Source of the DNA: Ricinus communis
Taxonomy: Eukaryota; Streptophyta; Magnoliopsida; Malpighiales; Euphorbiaceae
Direction of reading: 5' to 3'
Assembly: GCF_019578655.1 (NCBI RefSeq)
Contig: NC_063265.1
Coordinates: 3,940,501 to 4,004,500, forward strand
Length of the DNA stretch: 64,000 bases
Positions 36,501-48,304 of this stretch are shown here, in pieces. The position numbers and the translations under genes are program-made. Under the pieces are notes generated by a model. That model was not told the DNA's origin, did not search any database, and worked only from the letters and a program-made list of their open reading frames with translations. Positions within the stretch are counted from its first letter, which is position 1, and each line of letters starts with the position of its first letter.

Positions 36501-38119
36501 CTCTCTTGAACAAGCATACTGGTCAATTCATTTACATTCCATTTATCCTTTAAGGTGTTATAGTTTATTTGGAATGGACCATATCGTTCAGGAGGCAAGG
36601 AGTTCAATATGAACTGTACTAGAAAATACTCATCCACATTCATTCCTAAGGTCTTTAATTTTACTGCTAAGGTAGTCATCTCAATAACATGTTCATACAT
36701 GGCACGTGAACCATCATATTTTATGTTGGTCAAATTACTCATCTATGTGCCAACAAGTGATTTATCAACTGTTTGAGAACGTTCCTTAATAAGCTTTTTA
36801 AATTTCTTAGCATTGTCAGTTTTAGGAATTGTACTCTTTAAGTTGTTTGCAACATTCATTCGCATAAACATTAAGCTTAATCTATTTGATCTTTCCCAAG
36901 CTTTATATAAAGATTTTTTTTCATTGCTACTTTCATCAGTAACAGTAGTAGGTTTCTCAATTTGAAGTTCCAAATTAAGATCCAGAACACCTAAGTGAAA
37001 CTGAACTTGTTCGCACTAATAAGAGAAGTTCAAACCGTTAAATAATGGAACAGATGAAGCATGCAAATGACGAGAAACATGTACAGATACTGCAAATAAA
37101 AATAAAATAAAATGCTCATACATTAACACTTTGATTCATAATATTTATTTTATAAATTCAAATATAAACATAAAATATATCAAAGTTTTTCTCTGGGTGA
37201 TACTAAGATATACTTATGTAAACAATTATAGGTAATTATATATATATAACTAAATTTATTTTTTCTATCTTTGGATATGTAAATATAAAATTAGTATAAC
37301 ATACTAATCACCACGATTATGTTTATCAATTATAAAATAATTAATCAACCTTTAGGTTGATCCTTAAATATCTTATAATGATAAATTTCAATTTACTCAT
37401 AAATACACAAAAGTCGTAATATCATTTTAAACATGAAATTTATGAGTAATTGAAAATTATAATCTATAATTTGAAATTTATTTACTTTAAAAATTTGATC
37501 ACTTTGGTGACAAGAAAATTGTTCTTAATATAGTTTATAATAATATATTTAAATAATATATCTATTTTTATTAAATAATTAACTTAATTTCAATTAAGCA
37601 TTAACTATTGATATATATATATGTACCAAGAATTAAGGATGAATCTGGATTAGTTATTTTTATTAGGACGAAACTGTAAATTATTTTGGACTTAATTGGA
37701 AGAATAATAATTTTACGTGTAATCTGATAAGTTAACAATACTTTATGGGCCACAATGGACCTTTAACCAAAAACCCCAGATTTTCATTCAGGAGTCCGTG
37801 TGTCACGCGCGTGCACAACATGCACTCTCACACCACCCAATGAAGCGGTGCTATTTTTTTACAGGTGTAAGTTACACCAGACCAATTTGAAAAAAAAAAA
37901 AAAATTTAATCATAAACCATACACAATTATCATAAAACAGCGATCCAACAAATTTACACAAAATTAGTTCAAAAACTAACACTAATAAATTTTAAATTTA
38001 ATCTAAACTATGTAAAATTAGTCAATTTAATTTATATGTTAAAACAAGAATTAATTTTTGCATGCATCCATAACAACAATAAATCCAACGAAATTATGAA
38101 AAAATATGATTTCTTAAAC

Positions 38120-38134
38120 CTTACTCTGATACTT
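38120..38134 (-). other. Candidate copia primer binding site (tRNA-Met type)
   Basis: On the minus strand it reads AAGTATCAGAGTAAG, close to the TGGTATCAGAGC used by many copia elements, and it lies upstream of gag as required. Two mismatches leave some doubt. Confidence 0.4.
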
Positions 38135-38559
38135 CATATAAACTATGATATCCCATTGATTTAGAACTTCATATTTTTCATTGTTAAATAAAATGAAGAA
38201 AACATACCTTGATCCATATTTAATAGAGTGTGATTTCTCTCACTTTTTTCTCTTATCTTATTGATGTATACTTTAATTTTTTAATTTTTATATTTATTAT
38301 AATTTTTAATGATATGGGTAGAGAGATGACCAACTCTTATTTAAAGATTAAGGTTGGTTTTTCATCAAATTCATATCATAACCCTTACTAATAGTCATAA
38401 CTATTCAATTCATAACTTTTCATTAACCAATAAAATTTAATTATTAATATTTTATTATAATTATATGAATCATTAATTTCTTACAATGTATATATATCAT
38501 TGATTTCTTACAATTTTTCATTTTTTTTTGGTGGTAATAAAAAGAAGTGTGTTAATAAA

Positions 38560-39148
38560 AGAAAAACAGAAAAACACAAGATACTCTTGAGCTCTTATAT
38601 GAGATGCAAGCCAAACAAGTCTAGCATTTTCATTTTTATTTTAGGAGTCTAAATGAGCTTAAAGAATAAATTATTTAATAATTTATTAAAATAAAGTATC
38701 TTTTAAAATATTATATTATATTCAATAAAATTTATCAATTTATTATAATAAATAAGTTTAAGTAGTTTATTTTAAATATTATAAACAAAAACATATAAAT
38801 TTTATAATTATACATCAGATTATTAAAATTTTATTTTATGAATTTACTTATGAATTTATAATTGATCCTTTCATGAAATTATTGAGTTGAATTTTTTGCA
38901 GTATGAACTCAATTTAATTATTAAAAGAATATCATTTAAATGAATTATTAAGAGTCGAACTCTGATTAAATTACTTACTAATTTGCAACACTAGTTTAAG
39001 ATCACGAAATGCCGACGACTATCAATTTACAGAAATTTGATCTCACACACTAGGTGGAGGATTATTTAATTCTTGAATATGCCCCTTGGATGATGTAAAG
39101 CTTCACTATAAGGTAATCAGATGCTTTACCATGGTTCATTCTAGTTCT

Positions 39149-39160
<12 letters not shown>
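38560..39160. other. AT-rich intergenic spacer
   Basis: Nothing recognisable between the presumed copia LTR and the poly(A) end of the LINE. Confidence 0.4.
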
Positions 39161-39181
<21 letters not shown>

Positions 39182-40470
39182 TTTTGCTTTTTGAACAGAA
39201 TGATGAAATCCATTGAAACAAGGATGAGACATATCCTGTAAGATTAACAAATCAAGTTCAGCTTGATGGACAGAAATCCATCCAGGATTAAACAAAATAG
39301 AGTTGGTTTTAGAAAGTCAATCAGCAGCAAGCCTCGACTGAGAAGGAGATTAGTTCTGAAGCTGCAATACTGATCTGACTGAGTTCCTAATAGAGTGTAG
39401 CTCAATGAAGAGTTGATACTAGAAGGATAGACACTTTGTTGAAGACAAAATTATTCTTCTTGGTCCAAATTGCCCAATAGATGTGAGCAACAAGTTCAAG
39501 CAAGGATTTATTATATTTTCATGTGAGTGAATAAAAGTCTGTCGGACCTCTAAAAAAAATGGAAAAGAGTGAGCATGAGAATGAAGGCCTCTGTCAAATA
39601 TAAACCATCATATGAATTATTGTTTCAGAATTCTCTCCACAGAGATGACAAATGGGAGAAGGAGCACATTGTCTGTAGCAAAGACTATCATGAATTGCAA
39701 GAAGGTTATTAACACATTTCTAAAGAAAAGGATTTATTTTAGGTGGTACATCAAGATTTCATATAGAGCTCCAGAAATCCTTGCTTTGTCTGGTAGGACC
39801 AGCAGGGGCCTGAGAAGAGATCGACATTTGATAAGCTTTTTCGACAGAGTAAAAGCCAGATGGGCTAAAGTGCCAGCCAAATTCATCCTCCACCTCTTTG
39901 CTACCAATAGCAATTTTCATAAGATGGCTCGATCACTGCCATTGAAATGATCTTTGATAAGACCTTTATTCTAAAGATTATTATTGTTAATCAAGTCCGT
40001 AATCAAACTTAGATCTCCTTCATGGAATCTTTGAGTAGTGAGGGATCCATCCTAGACGCTGATTTTTGAGCCACAGCCAACATTCCATCCAATACCTTGC
40101 CCAAGAGAGGTTACTTCCTCTTTCAGCTTTGAGAAAAGGAGTGTGGGTATAATAAATGCATTTCACTACCGTTGCCATAAGAGAATCTGGATGAGAAATA
40201 AGTCTCGAGCTTATCTTAGTTAAAAGAGTAGCAATGCAATTGCCTAAAACCCATACCTTTTACTAGTTAGCCGATTCTACCTTACCCAGTAGATTTCACG
40301 AGAGTGATTGTCATTAGACCACCAAAAATTAGCAATAAGCTTGTCCATATTTCTTAAGAAAGCGACGGAGAGTTTGAAAACAGACAGTAGATAAGCTGGT
40401 AGTGCCAAAAGAACTCATTTATCTACCAACCTTAGAGAGAAGTTTGCCTTTCCCAGTTTGGAGGTGCTCC
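39160..40470 (-). mobile_element. 5'-truncated LINE (L1-type) ORF2 remnant
   Basis: On the minus strand, conceptual pieces follow plant L1 ORF2 C-terminal order. First, about 40400-40280, is a LPAYLLSVFKLSVAFL / LIANFWWSNDNHSREIYW region. Next are GMGFRQLHCYS and a SLSWARYW region with WLWLKNQ. Then comes the zinc-knuckle-like ICHLCGENSETIIHMM (about 39600-39650), and last HIYWAIWTKKNNFVFNKVS (about 39420-39490). Stops and frameshifts are frequent. The element ends in a poly(A) (T-run on + at about 39161-39185), as expected of an L1 3' end. The 5' part (endonuclease, most of RT) is missing, typical of incomplete insertion. No target duplication was found. Confidence 0.75.
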
Positions 40471-40976
40471 AAGACTATGTTGAATGAAATTAAAGATTTA
40501 CTTAAAATATGCTAAAAAAAAAAGAGAATTCATAGATATTTAGTCCTTAAATTAAAGATTCTACTCATTTCCTCACTTTTCTCGTACATTTATTTATATT
40601 CGTAGGTCCAAAACTAGCTGAGCCTTTTCAAGGGGAAAATAAAAACTAATAAAAATAACAAAATATAAAAATAAAAATACATCGTTTCAAGAGTAAAGAA
40701 ACGGCGTCGTGATACTCTCCGTTCAATTTTGAAATTTTGAATTCAACCAGAAAGCCCGCCGCTCCCTTTGGTCACTCTTGCTCTCTTTGGCATTCTCTCT
40801 CACTTTCTTCGTGCATAGAGTGAGCTCGCCGCCATCTTCTACTGCAGTGCACTCGATAGCCACAGCTTCACCTTTGTTTCCTATTTCATCAGCCCAAAAA
40901 AATCAACTCCAAAACATCCAAACCTTACACTCACAACAAATCTATTAAAAAAGAAAAAGAAAAACACACTAAGCAA

Positions 40977-43020
40977 ATGACCTCGTCATCTATAACATAC
41001 TCAATCGACGACAAAGACCTGGACGACGCCGCATTGTGGGCAGTGATAGACTCAGCAGAAGCTTCTCACTCCTCCTCCAAGTCACGCAAACCCCTCGCTC
41101 TCAAATTCCCCAATTTCCAATCTCCATCTTCCTCAAAGCTCCCTCAAAACCCTAGACCTCAATATAAAATCACTAGTAACAACTACTCTCCTAATTCTCG
41201 CCCTAACAAAATGATCCGAACTTGCGCTTCTGAGGTCAGTGACAGCACTAGTCCACTTGCTCTTGTCAAGAAGTCGCCAATTTTCAAAACGGCGGCGTAT
41301 TCGTCTCCTGAATCGTACTTGTCGCCGCAGATTAGATCTGAAGTTTCCCCGGGAAGTTGTGTGCGTAATGAGGAGAAGGATGTTATGAGGCATTGCTTGA
41401 ATGGGAGATTTCCTTCTGTTTCGCTTTTTAAAGATTACCAGAATGCTGCTATGGCGGTAATTTCTTTTTTCTCTTTTTGCATTATTCTATCTGAAATGAT
41501 AAAAGTTGAAGGTAAAAATTGATTGGTCTGCAAATGCAACGAACTCACTTCAATTTGAATTTTGATGAACAGATTTTGGAGAAATCTGATTACACTATGA
41601 TTTCTGGGCATCCTTTCATTAAAAAGTCAGGTAATGAATCAGAAATTACTGGGTGTCCTCAATTTAAAGTTCATGGGAATGATTGATTTGTAATGCAGGT
41701 TGGAGGAAGATGTCATTTTACTTCAATATTTCTTACGAAATCAAAGACAAGACGATTGAATTTGATGATAATAGAAATGTTGTGCGTGCTGAATTCGTTG
41801 TCAGGGCACACATGCAGTATGTCCCCTTTCTGGAACAAACTCATTTACGTGTTAAATTGGTTCATGTATTGATTTCATTATGAAATTTCTTTTTTAATAT
41901 TACTGCTAGGGGTGGCAGGTTCTCTGACGGATGGGGCTCATGTGAACGACGTGAGAAGAAATTTACAAAACCAAATCACGATATCCCTAGTACAGCCGAA
42001 ACCAGAGCCAAAAATAAAGCCTGCCAGGTTTTACTTTCTATACTTTGTTTCTGCACATCCACGAAAATTGCTTGTCATACACAAATATGCTATGCTTGGA
42101 GACATTTCTTGAATTTGCACTTAATATAGTAACTTATTGTTGCCCAAAAGCTCAATTCTTTTACTGCAGTATCGAATTATGTTTCTATTTTTAAAAATGG
42201 AATCGAGTTCGTTCATGCTTTAAAGTTGAAACAAAAGGAAACGATAGAGGCTTATGCAGTATGTCTTATAATTGAAAATTGAATTCCACGAGCCTTTTTT
42301 CCTTTGGTCTCATATTATGAAACTGATATCCAGAGTGTTGAAGTTTGACAGACATCATACACTGTCAAGCTCTTTCAATCATCTTAAATATAATTAGTTT
42401 TTCTTTTTAAAACTAAGAGTTTGAGCTTGGCTATTGCAACCAAATAAACAGACTCAAATATAGGATATGGTGCACAACACACAAGACGCATAGCATAACT
42501 GAAGCAGATTTGAAAGTGCTGAACGTATTTGCTGCCTTTTCTTCAGAACAAAGTTTCTTAAAATGCTTTACTTTTTCTTCTTAACATATTTCTCTTATAC
42601 ATTTTGTCAATTGACCATAATCTGGTTATGGGTGCTAATAACAATGTGCTTTTGCATTTTTGTGATTTCTGGCTCTATCTGTCATCCGATTTCTGATTGC
42701 AGCCAATACTTTCCTGTGCGAATTATCTATGATGCTCTACTGTCCACCTGTTGTACCAATTGAGAATCAAAAGCATAAAATCACCATGCTCCTCTCATGC
42801 AATGCGCTACTTCTCTCTCTAAATATATTTGAAAGCACTTCATCTATATGCATTTGATTGTTCATGCTTTATTGCATATCTTTCTGCAACCAAATTGAAA
42901 CATTATTGATTACATTGCTCAACTTTTTTCTGCTGAAAGTGATAATCTGTCTTTTACATATTGCAGGACCTACTTGGAATTGGAGAATATCGACCTGGTG
43001 TGAGCCAATTTAATAAATAA
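40977..43020 (+). CDS. Conserved plant protein of unknown function with a TAETRAKNKACQ motif
   Basis: Five exons join in frame to 275 residues: 40977-41456, 41573-41630, 41699-41816, 41910-42027, 42967-43020. Splice sites are canonical (for example GCG/GTAATT, TGCAG/GTTGG, CA/GTATGT, GCCAG/GTTTTA, TTGCAG/GACC). Residues 1-160 are Ser/Pro-rich and look disordered, with an acidic start (SIDDKDLDDAALWAVIDSAE). The C-terminal half looks folded: WRKMSFYFNISYEIKDKTIE, EFVVRAHMQGG, DGWGSCERREKKF (225-237), KPNHDIPSTAETRAKNKACQ and DLLGIGEYRPG (to 269). The AETRAKNxA plus GWG combination recalls loosely conserved motifs in archaeal and phage single-strand DNA-binding or annealing proteins. This is a suggestion from memory only. 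The gene appears intact. A decayed copy of its 3' end lies at about 45050-45600. Confidence 0.85.
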
Positions 43021-43482
43021 AATAGTCATGCATTGTACCATTTGGCAATACTAGTCCATGAAGTTTGCTAACAATTGTACTGTAATACATTTTGATAAGA
43101 AATAGGAAAAGAAAACATTGATGATAAACTTATTGGTAATGTAAATCACTTCTAGGGACTGAGCCCTCACTACAACATTACTTACAGTCCAGTTTTCCAT
43201 GTACAAGTCAAACATCTTTACATAGAATTCCATAATGCATTCTTGCACACTGCGATTATTTCTTCACAACAACTTGCAGATGTTCTCAAAAATCTCTTAG
43301 TTCTGTCCAACAATTGCTGCTCACTTTGGAAGTGGATCAATGGACTTGTCTTTTAGTGGTAGTTTTTACAGTGGGTAGATAGTAGTAGTTAAATGTTAGT
43401 CTATTAGTTGGTTAATCGAGAAAGTAAGCCATTGAACTGAATTGGTGCTTTCATGGAAAACCAATGTGAGGAGAATCTCAAG

Positions 43483-45027
43483 ACCTGGGCATCTGCAATA
43501 TTGCAGACAGCAGTGACCATTTCATGAAGATCAATCCAAATCGACAAGTTGCGGATCAGGTATGCTCCATTTTTGAACCCTTGTTATCTAGCGAGCCCCA
43601 TATGTAGCAGTTTCATCCATAGAGATTGTACTGTATGCAGGTTGCTAAACAATCAATCATGACCCAGAAGTAAGTTAGAAACAGTATTCCTTTGTAAATA
43701 TTAGGACATCTTACCATAATTATTATGAGTTAACAACTTTAAACAGCTCCTGGTTTCCATGTCCCACAGCCTAACAGTTCTGTCCCTTAAAGATGATAGC
43801 AGTAGCTGCAAAATCAATAAAATTGCCCACAAGAATTTATTTCTGTTCTGTATTTGATCATGTAACTTAAAAGTTTATACTGGCTTGTGCTCATTCTAAA
43901 AATTATAAGGCAATTACTATCTAATCCGGAACCATTAGTACCAAACAGAACACTACTTTTGATTAGTGGAAACTTAAGAAGAATTAGATGCCAACTTGAG
44001 ATCTGGACCAGGACAAGTCCAAGAGATCATCAGGATGACCAGTCAAAGAGCTGACTGGTTTATCCGATAGCAGAAACAGTGTTTCTAACACATGAACATA
44101 TTGGGATTACTTTTCTGGCTAGATGAACCTTTCTTCTCCTTTTCTGATGCAATGGAGTAACCTCTCCAAGACCTGCTGTTGTTTTGGAGGGATGAAGTAG
44201 AATCGAATTCCCTTCATTCAATGACATTCTTGAGTTTCCCATATATTAATGGTTCTATCTTCACCTCCACTAGCAAGAAGTCGTGCATCAGGACTGAACT
44301 CAATGGTCCATATTGATCCTTGACGGGCTTGAGTCTCTTGACACAAATGCAATGAACTCAACTCCTGGTACTATGTTACTGTCTGTGTAACCTTCATCGA
44401 TCAAGTAGATGATGAATGTTTGTGTCCAGCTTCAAACTCTGCTGTTAGCGATATGATTTTCCCCGTCTTTATCAGCTCCTCTCAGTCCTGTTATGAACAT
44501 AGAATGAACAACACCGTTTGTGCTCTGCTATAACGTTGCACCTCTTCTCTGCTCATTCTCAATCTTTTTGATAGATAAGAATTAGCAGTGGTTTATCTAT
44601 CATCACTGATCTCTTCATCATTTGTCCCGGAAACATTATCTCTCCTTATTAACTTAACTCCTTAATGACTGGAGAATGTCTGGTACATTTTCAAATTCTT
44701 CCATTGTTAATTGTTTCCCTGTCTGAAGATACACTCACTCTATTCCACATCCCATATCGATCATACTCATTAACAATGAACATTTTGCAAACTTGTTAGA
44801 ACAGCACGCACCAAGTCTTTACTAACGAATCTGAGAAGGAGTTTCGAGGTTCTTTAATGGATCCAGAGATTTCCATCCAGACATCATAATCTGGAGATGT
44901 TGCAGCTGCAGCTGCAGTAGAAGCGGCGGCAGTGTAGTTTCTGAATTCGGTGGTGGAAACGGCAGAGGCAATGGACAAACGAGGGCCATCAAATTTATCA
45001 TCATCCTCATCAGAGCCAGAGGAGGCT
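43483..45027 (-). pseudogene. Decayed WDR44-like WD40 gene
   Basis: Four homologous blocks lie in order on the minus strand. 45020-44796 encodes an acidic DEDDDKFDGPRLSIAS segment, then SPDYDVWME and GSIKEPRNS, typical of the region before the repeats in plant WDR44-like proteins. 44369-44217 gives QELSSLHLCQETQARQGSIW, IEFSPDARLLASGGEDRTIN and IWETQECH, then a stop. 43809-43738 gives SSSLRDRTVRLWDMETRSCL. 43575-43483 gives IPDPQLVDWIDLHEMVTAV. The intervening exons (the second full repeat, the NDYVTC segment and others) are missing or beyond recognition, and stops occur between blocks. It is a broken gene, not a processed copy, since introns seem to remain. Confidence 0.75.
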
Positions 45028-45039
45028 AGTCTAGGCCAA

Positions 45040-45600
45040 ATGAGCTTAATTTGGACTCAGCCAGAGGGAAAAACGAAGCCTGCCAGGTATTTCTTTCTTT
45101 CCCTGCTGATTCTTTCAAAACATTTGTTTGGCAATTCAAGGGTTCCAACATTTAACTGCTGCTGCCATACAAATATTCTTAGTGACGTTTCATGAAGTTG
45201 AGGTTTAGCCAATTTAATTAATAGTCTGAACTTAAGCTTTCAAATTTCTGTTCTTATTTATGTGGATTCTTCATGCTGCGTATGTCTTCTCTGCACAATG
45301 ACCGTTAATGCTGCTACTTGAAAATAGTAGCTTTTCTTTTTTCTTTCATCTCCCGAAAGAGCTAATCACATTGGCAGAACCTGCTTTGAATCTAAGAATA
45401 TCGATTGGGTTGACAGTGAGTCATCAATAAAAAGTGGTTCACTGTATGAACAGGCACAGTTATTAGTCCATGTAATTTGCCAATAATTAACAGTGTAACA
45501 TTTTCGGAAGAAGAACATGAAGATTATCTTATCACTAATATATATGAATTGCTTCTTGGGACCTATCCTTTACTAAAGCATTTCTTCTTTTGTAATTCAT
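45040..45600 (+). pseudogene. Diverged duplicate of the 3' end of the 40977-43020 gene
   Basis: CAGCCAGAGGGAAAAACGAAGCCTGCCAGGTATTTC... (45059 onward) matches the end of exon 4 and its donor at 41994-42030. GCAGAACCTGCTTTG...GAATATCGATTGGG (45377-45415) matches the exon 5 acceptor and start (42963-43000). The following TTATTAGTCCATGTAATTTGCCAATAATTA...GTAACATTTT matches the 3' UTR (43048-43092), and ATGAATTGCTTCTTGGGACC matches 43140-43160. The intron between is shorter than in the gene. Reading frame is lost in the exon 5 part. Confidence 0.75.
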
Positions 45601-45619
45601 ATATATTATTGTTTTAGAA

Positions 45620-47900
45620 TAAGATTTTATTTTAGTTTAAGTTTTTTTTTTTTTTTTTTTAATTTTACATATATTTAGAGTTAATTTATAGTATATCAGG
45701 CGAGATCCTTACAGATAATAAAACACTGCTTCAAAAATTTTAATATTATTTTTAATGCAAATGAATACCTAAAATTTAAATTAGAAACTTTAATTAATGT
45801 AAAAAAATGCTTCCTGTCGCGCTGTTAGAAAATTCTCTCTTTCCAAATGTCTTGATAGTTATAATTTTTTTTTAAAACTTGATAATTATAAGTTGACAAA
45901 CGGCCGTTAATAGAATTTCTACTGGTCCTACTGCTCAGTGAATGTGGGGATAGCATCTTTGTTGGATGCTTTTCTACCCCTTTTTTTTTTGTTTTTCTTC
46001 CTCCGTAGCTAGAGAATTTCATATATAGATATGGGTCAAGCTTTGGAGTATAAGAGCTTGTGGACCAGAGAAAATAAAGGAAGCTTGGACTAGCAGAGCT
46101 TGTGGGCCACATAGAAAAGGCAGTCCTTAGAAGAAGCAGCAAAACCGTTTATATTTACAGAAGCAGACATAATAATGACGGTTTAACTTTTTCATTTTCA
46201 GATCTACTGGTACCCCTTCTTTTATTTATTTATTTACTTTTGCATCGAAATGCTAAGTTGTGTGTGTCCAAGGACGAAAGAGCTCATGCCTTTTACAGAA
46301 ATGGTTTCCAAATGCAGCTGATTGAACCAAGTAGTGTTCATAGATGCTGAAACAATCCTTCCAGTTTGATATTTTAAGAGGGCTGCCAAAATATGGTTAT
46401 ATGGAACGAGTTTTAACATATTCCAGGGAAAACTGCAATTACAATTTTAGTCTTCAAAATAGGTTAATTATACTCATAAAGTTTAAAAGATAGAACAATT
46501 ACATATTTAGAGTTAATTCTTTTTTTTAACTAATGATAATTTTGTTACCCTTTTTTATCAAAATGAAGTAGAAATTATTGTTTCATATTTTATATCCACT
46601 AAAAAAAGAGTTAATAATCTTTTACATATATAAAAATGTGAGTTAAAAATTATTAAAATGATTTTTTGTAGCGTATAAAATTAATTAGGTCTTATATCCT
46701 TATATTATAAGATAGACAGAATTAGCTTCAAGAATGTAATTATTTTATTTTTAAAATTTAATATAATTGAATTACTTTGAAATTTTAAAAACTTAATTGC
46801 ACTTTGAGATACTTTAAGGACTATTTTGTACTATTTGTACTTTTTGCCTATATTTAATATTATATGCTCTAGCTATTATATTAGGATAGGATAGAGCATA
46901 TTATTTTTAAATTATATGTTCACAAAAGAATTGAATTAATAAATATAAAAAAGTCTTTAGTTTAGTGGAAGAGTTTTATAGAATTTTGACAGTAGTCTCA
47001 GGTTCAAACCTATAATTAAAGAAAAAAAAAAGAATTGAATTAAATAATAAATTTATAAAATGTATAAAATAAACTGTGGATTTGATTAAAAGAAAGAGAT
47101 GAACACCACCAAACCAAATTTTAAATTGTAATTTTTATTGAGTGGCGGTTGGTTTGATTTGAATTAATTAATATTACTGCAAGTTGGGTTTGGTTTATGA
47201 TTTTGTCTTTAAAACTACCTATTGAACAAATCCTAACTAATGGTTCAAAAAGAAAAAGAAAAGAAATGAAAGTCCTAACTGTTCAAACCGAACCGTAAAT
47301 CTATGATTTTTGTTGAGTGTCGGTTTGGATATATTTAGATAATAAATTTATAATCCGTAGGTTCAGTTTCGCTCATAATTTTATCCTTTTATAACTGCAA
47401 ACAGAATTGAATCTCCCGTATATTCTATACATATTAAATATATTTTTCATGTATATATTATAATTTACTTCAATTTTATATTAAAATTTATTAAATTTTC
47501 TATTGTGATAAACTGAATTTTTTATTTATAATAAATTTTGATTTGAATTCATAGAATTTAATAATAATTTATAATTATTCTCAAAAAATAATTTATAATT
47601 ATATTCATGTAATTTGACAATGAAAATGAATAAATTTTACTAAATTATGTCTAAAATGAAATGCAAAAGTTCCTGCTCCAGGATGTAATTCCTTTTGAGT
47701 TGAAATGATATGTATTTCTTGACAACAACAAAAAAAAAAAAAACATTCGAGCCATTCAAGCCGAACCTATAAAAAACCAGAGACATACGATTTGGATGGT
47801 TTGATTTGATTGTGGCAAACCGCATTTCATGGGTTTGGTTCGAATATACTCCTCTTCAAATCAAACCAAACTGACAAGAAACGGTAAGCAGAGCAGAGCA
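45620..47900. other. AT-rich intergenic region
   Basis: No gene is supported. A less AT-rich patch at 45900-46350 has short reading frames on both strands without recognisable similarity. A small SINE-like insertion lies at 46924-47043. Confidence 0.4.
46924..47043 (+). mobile_element. Very short tRNA-derived SINE-like insertion with 16-bp target duplication
   Basis: AAAAGAATTGAATTAA occurs at 46924-46939 and 47028-47043. The 88 bp between contain an A-box-like TAGTTTAGTGGAAGAG (about 46958-46973), a B-box GGTTCAAACC (47001-47010) at tRNA-like spacing, and an A-rich end. This layout is that of a tRNA-headed retroposed sequence moved by LINE machinery. Confidence 0.65.
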
Positions 47901-48304
47901 GAGCACACTGGCCTTCACTGTCATTTAAATGTCTTTCTTTGTATAGAATTATTCTGTTTCCTCTCCTTCCTTCCACTATCCATTATGTCTGCAGTCTATT
48001 CAACCAGAATTTGCAGAGCCAAGAAACGGTAATACGTCACTTTCACTACTTCTCTCTCCCCCTCCGTCTTCTTTCTTTTTGCTTTGTATGCTGTTGGACT
48101 CCGTGCTCAATCAGGCAATGCCGCGACTGCAGTAGGCATTAGCATGTGACAGAAGCACATTTTCTGCCACTCTTATGGCACTTATCTTTTCCATTTTTCT
48201 CATACGAATTGATTTTCCCATTTAGTTCCTGTTTATTATTTTTTTTCTAGTATAGTATCTATCTGGATCCCTATTACATATTGGTCCTACACTGCTACAG
48301 GGTC

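Larger units (their letters stand above)
33215..38560 (-). mobile_element. Degenerate Ty1/copia retrotransposon
   Basis: Read on the minus strand the order is copia-like. A gag with an UBN2-type region (36973-36491) is followed by a zinc knuckle where the second Cys is Tyr (CHFYDKIKHLKKDC, about 36330). Then come pre-integrase sequence (36163-35882) and integrase (35600-35061; [35 protein letters not shown]). Reverse transcriptase (34402-33674) shows HQMDVKTTFLNE and LYIDDILLA, and RNase H lies at 33393-33205 (IYCDNSAAVFFSKNDK). Many stops and frameshifts break it. A likely tRNA-Met primer site lies near 38120-38134, so the 5' LTR would be at larger coordinates (to about 38560). The 3' LTR is missing at the junction with the plus-strand fragment. 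Confidence 0.8.
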
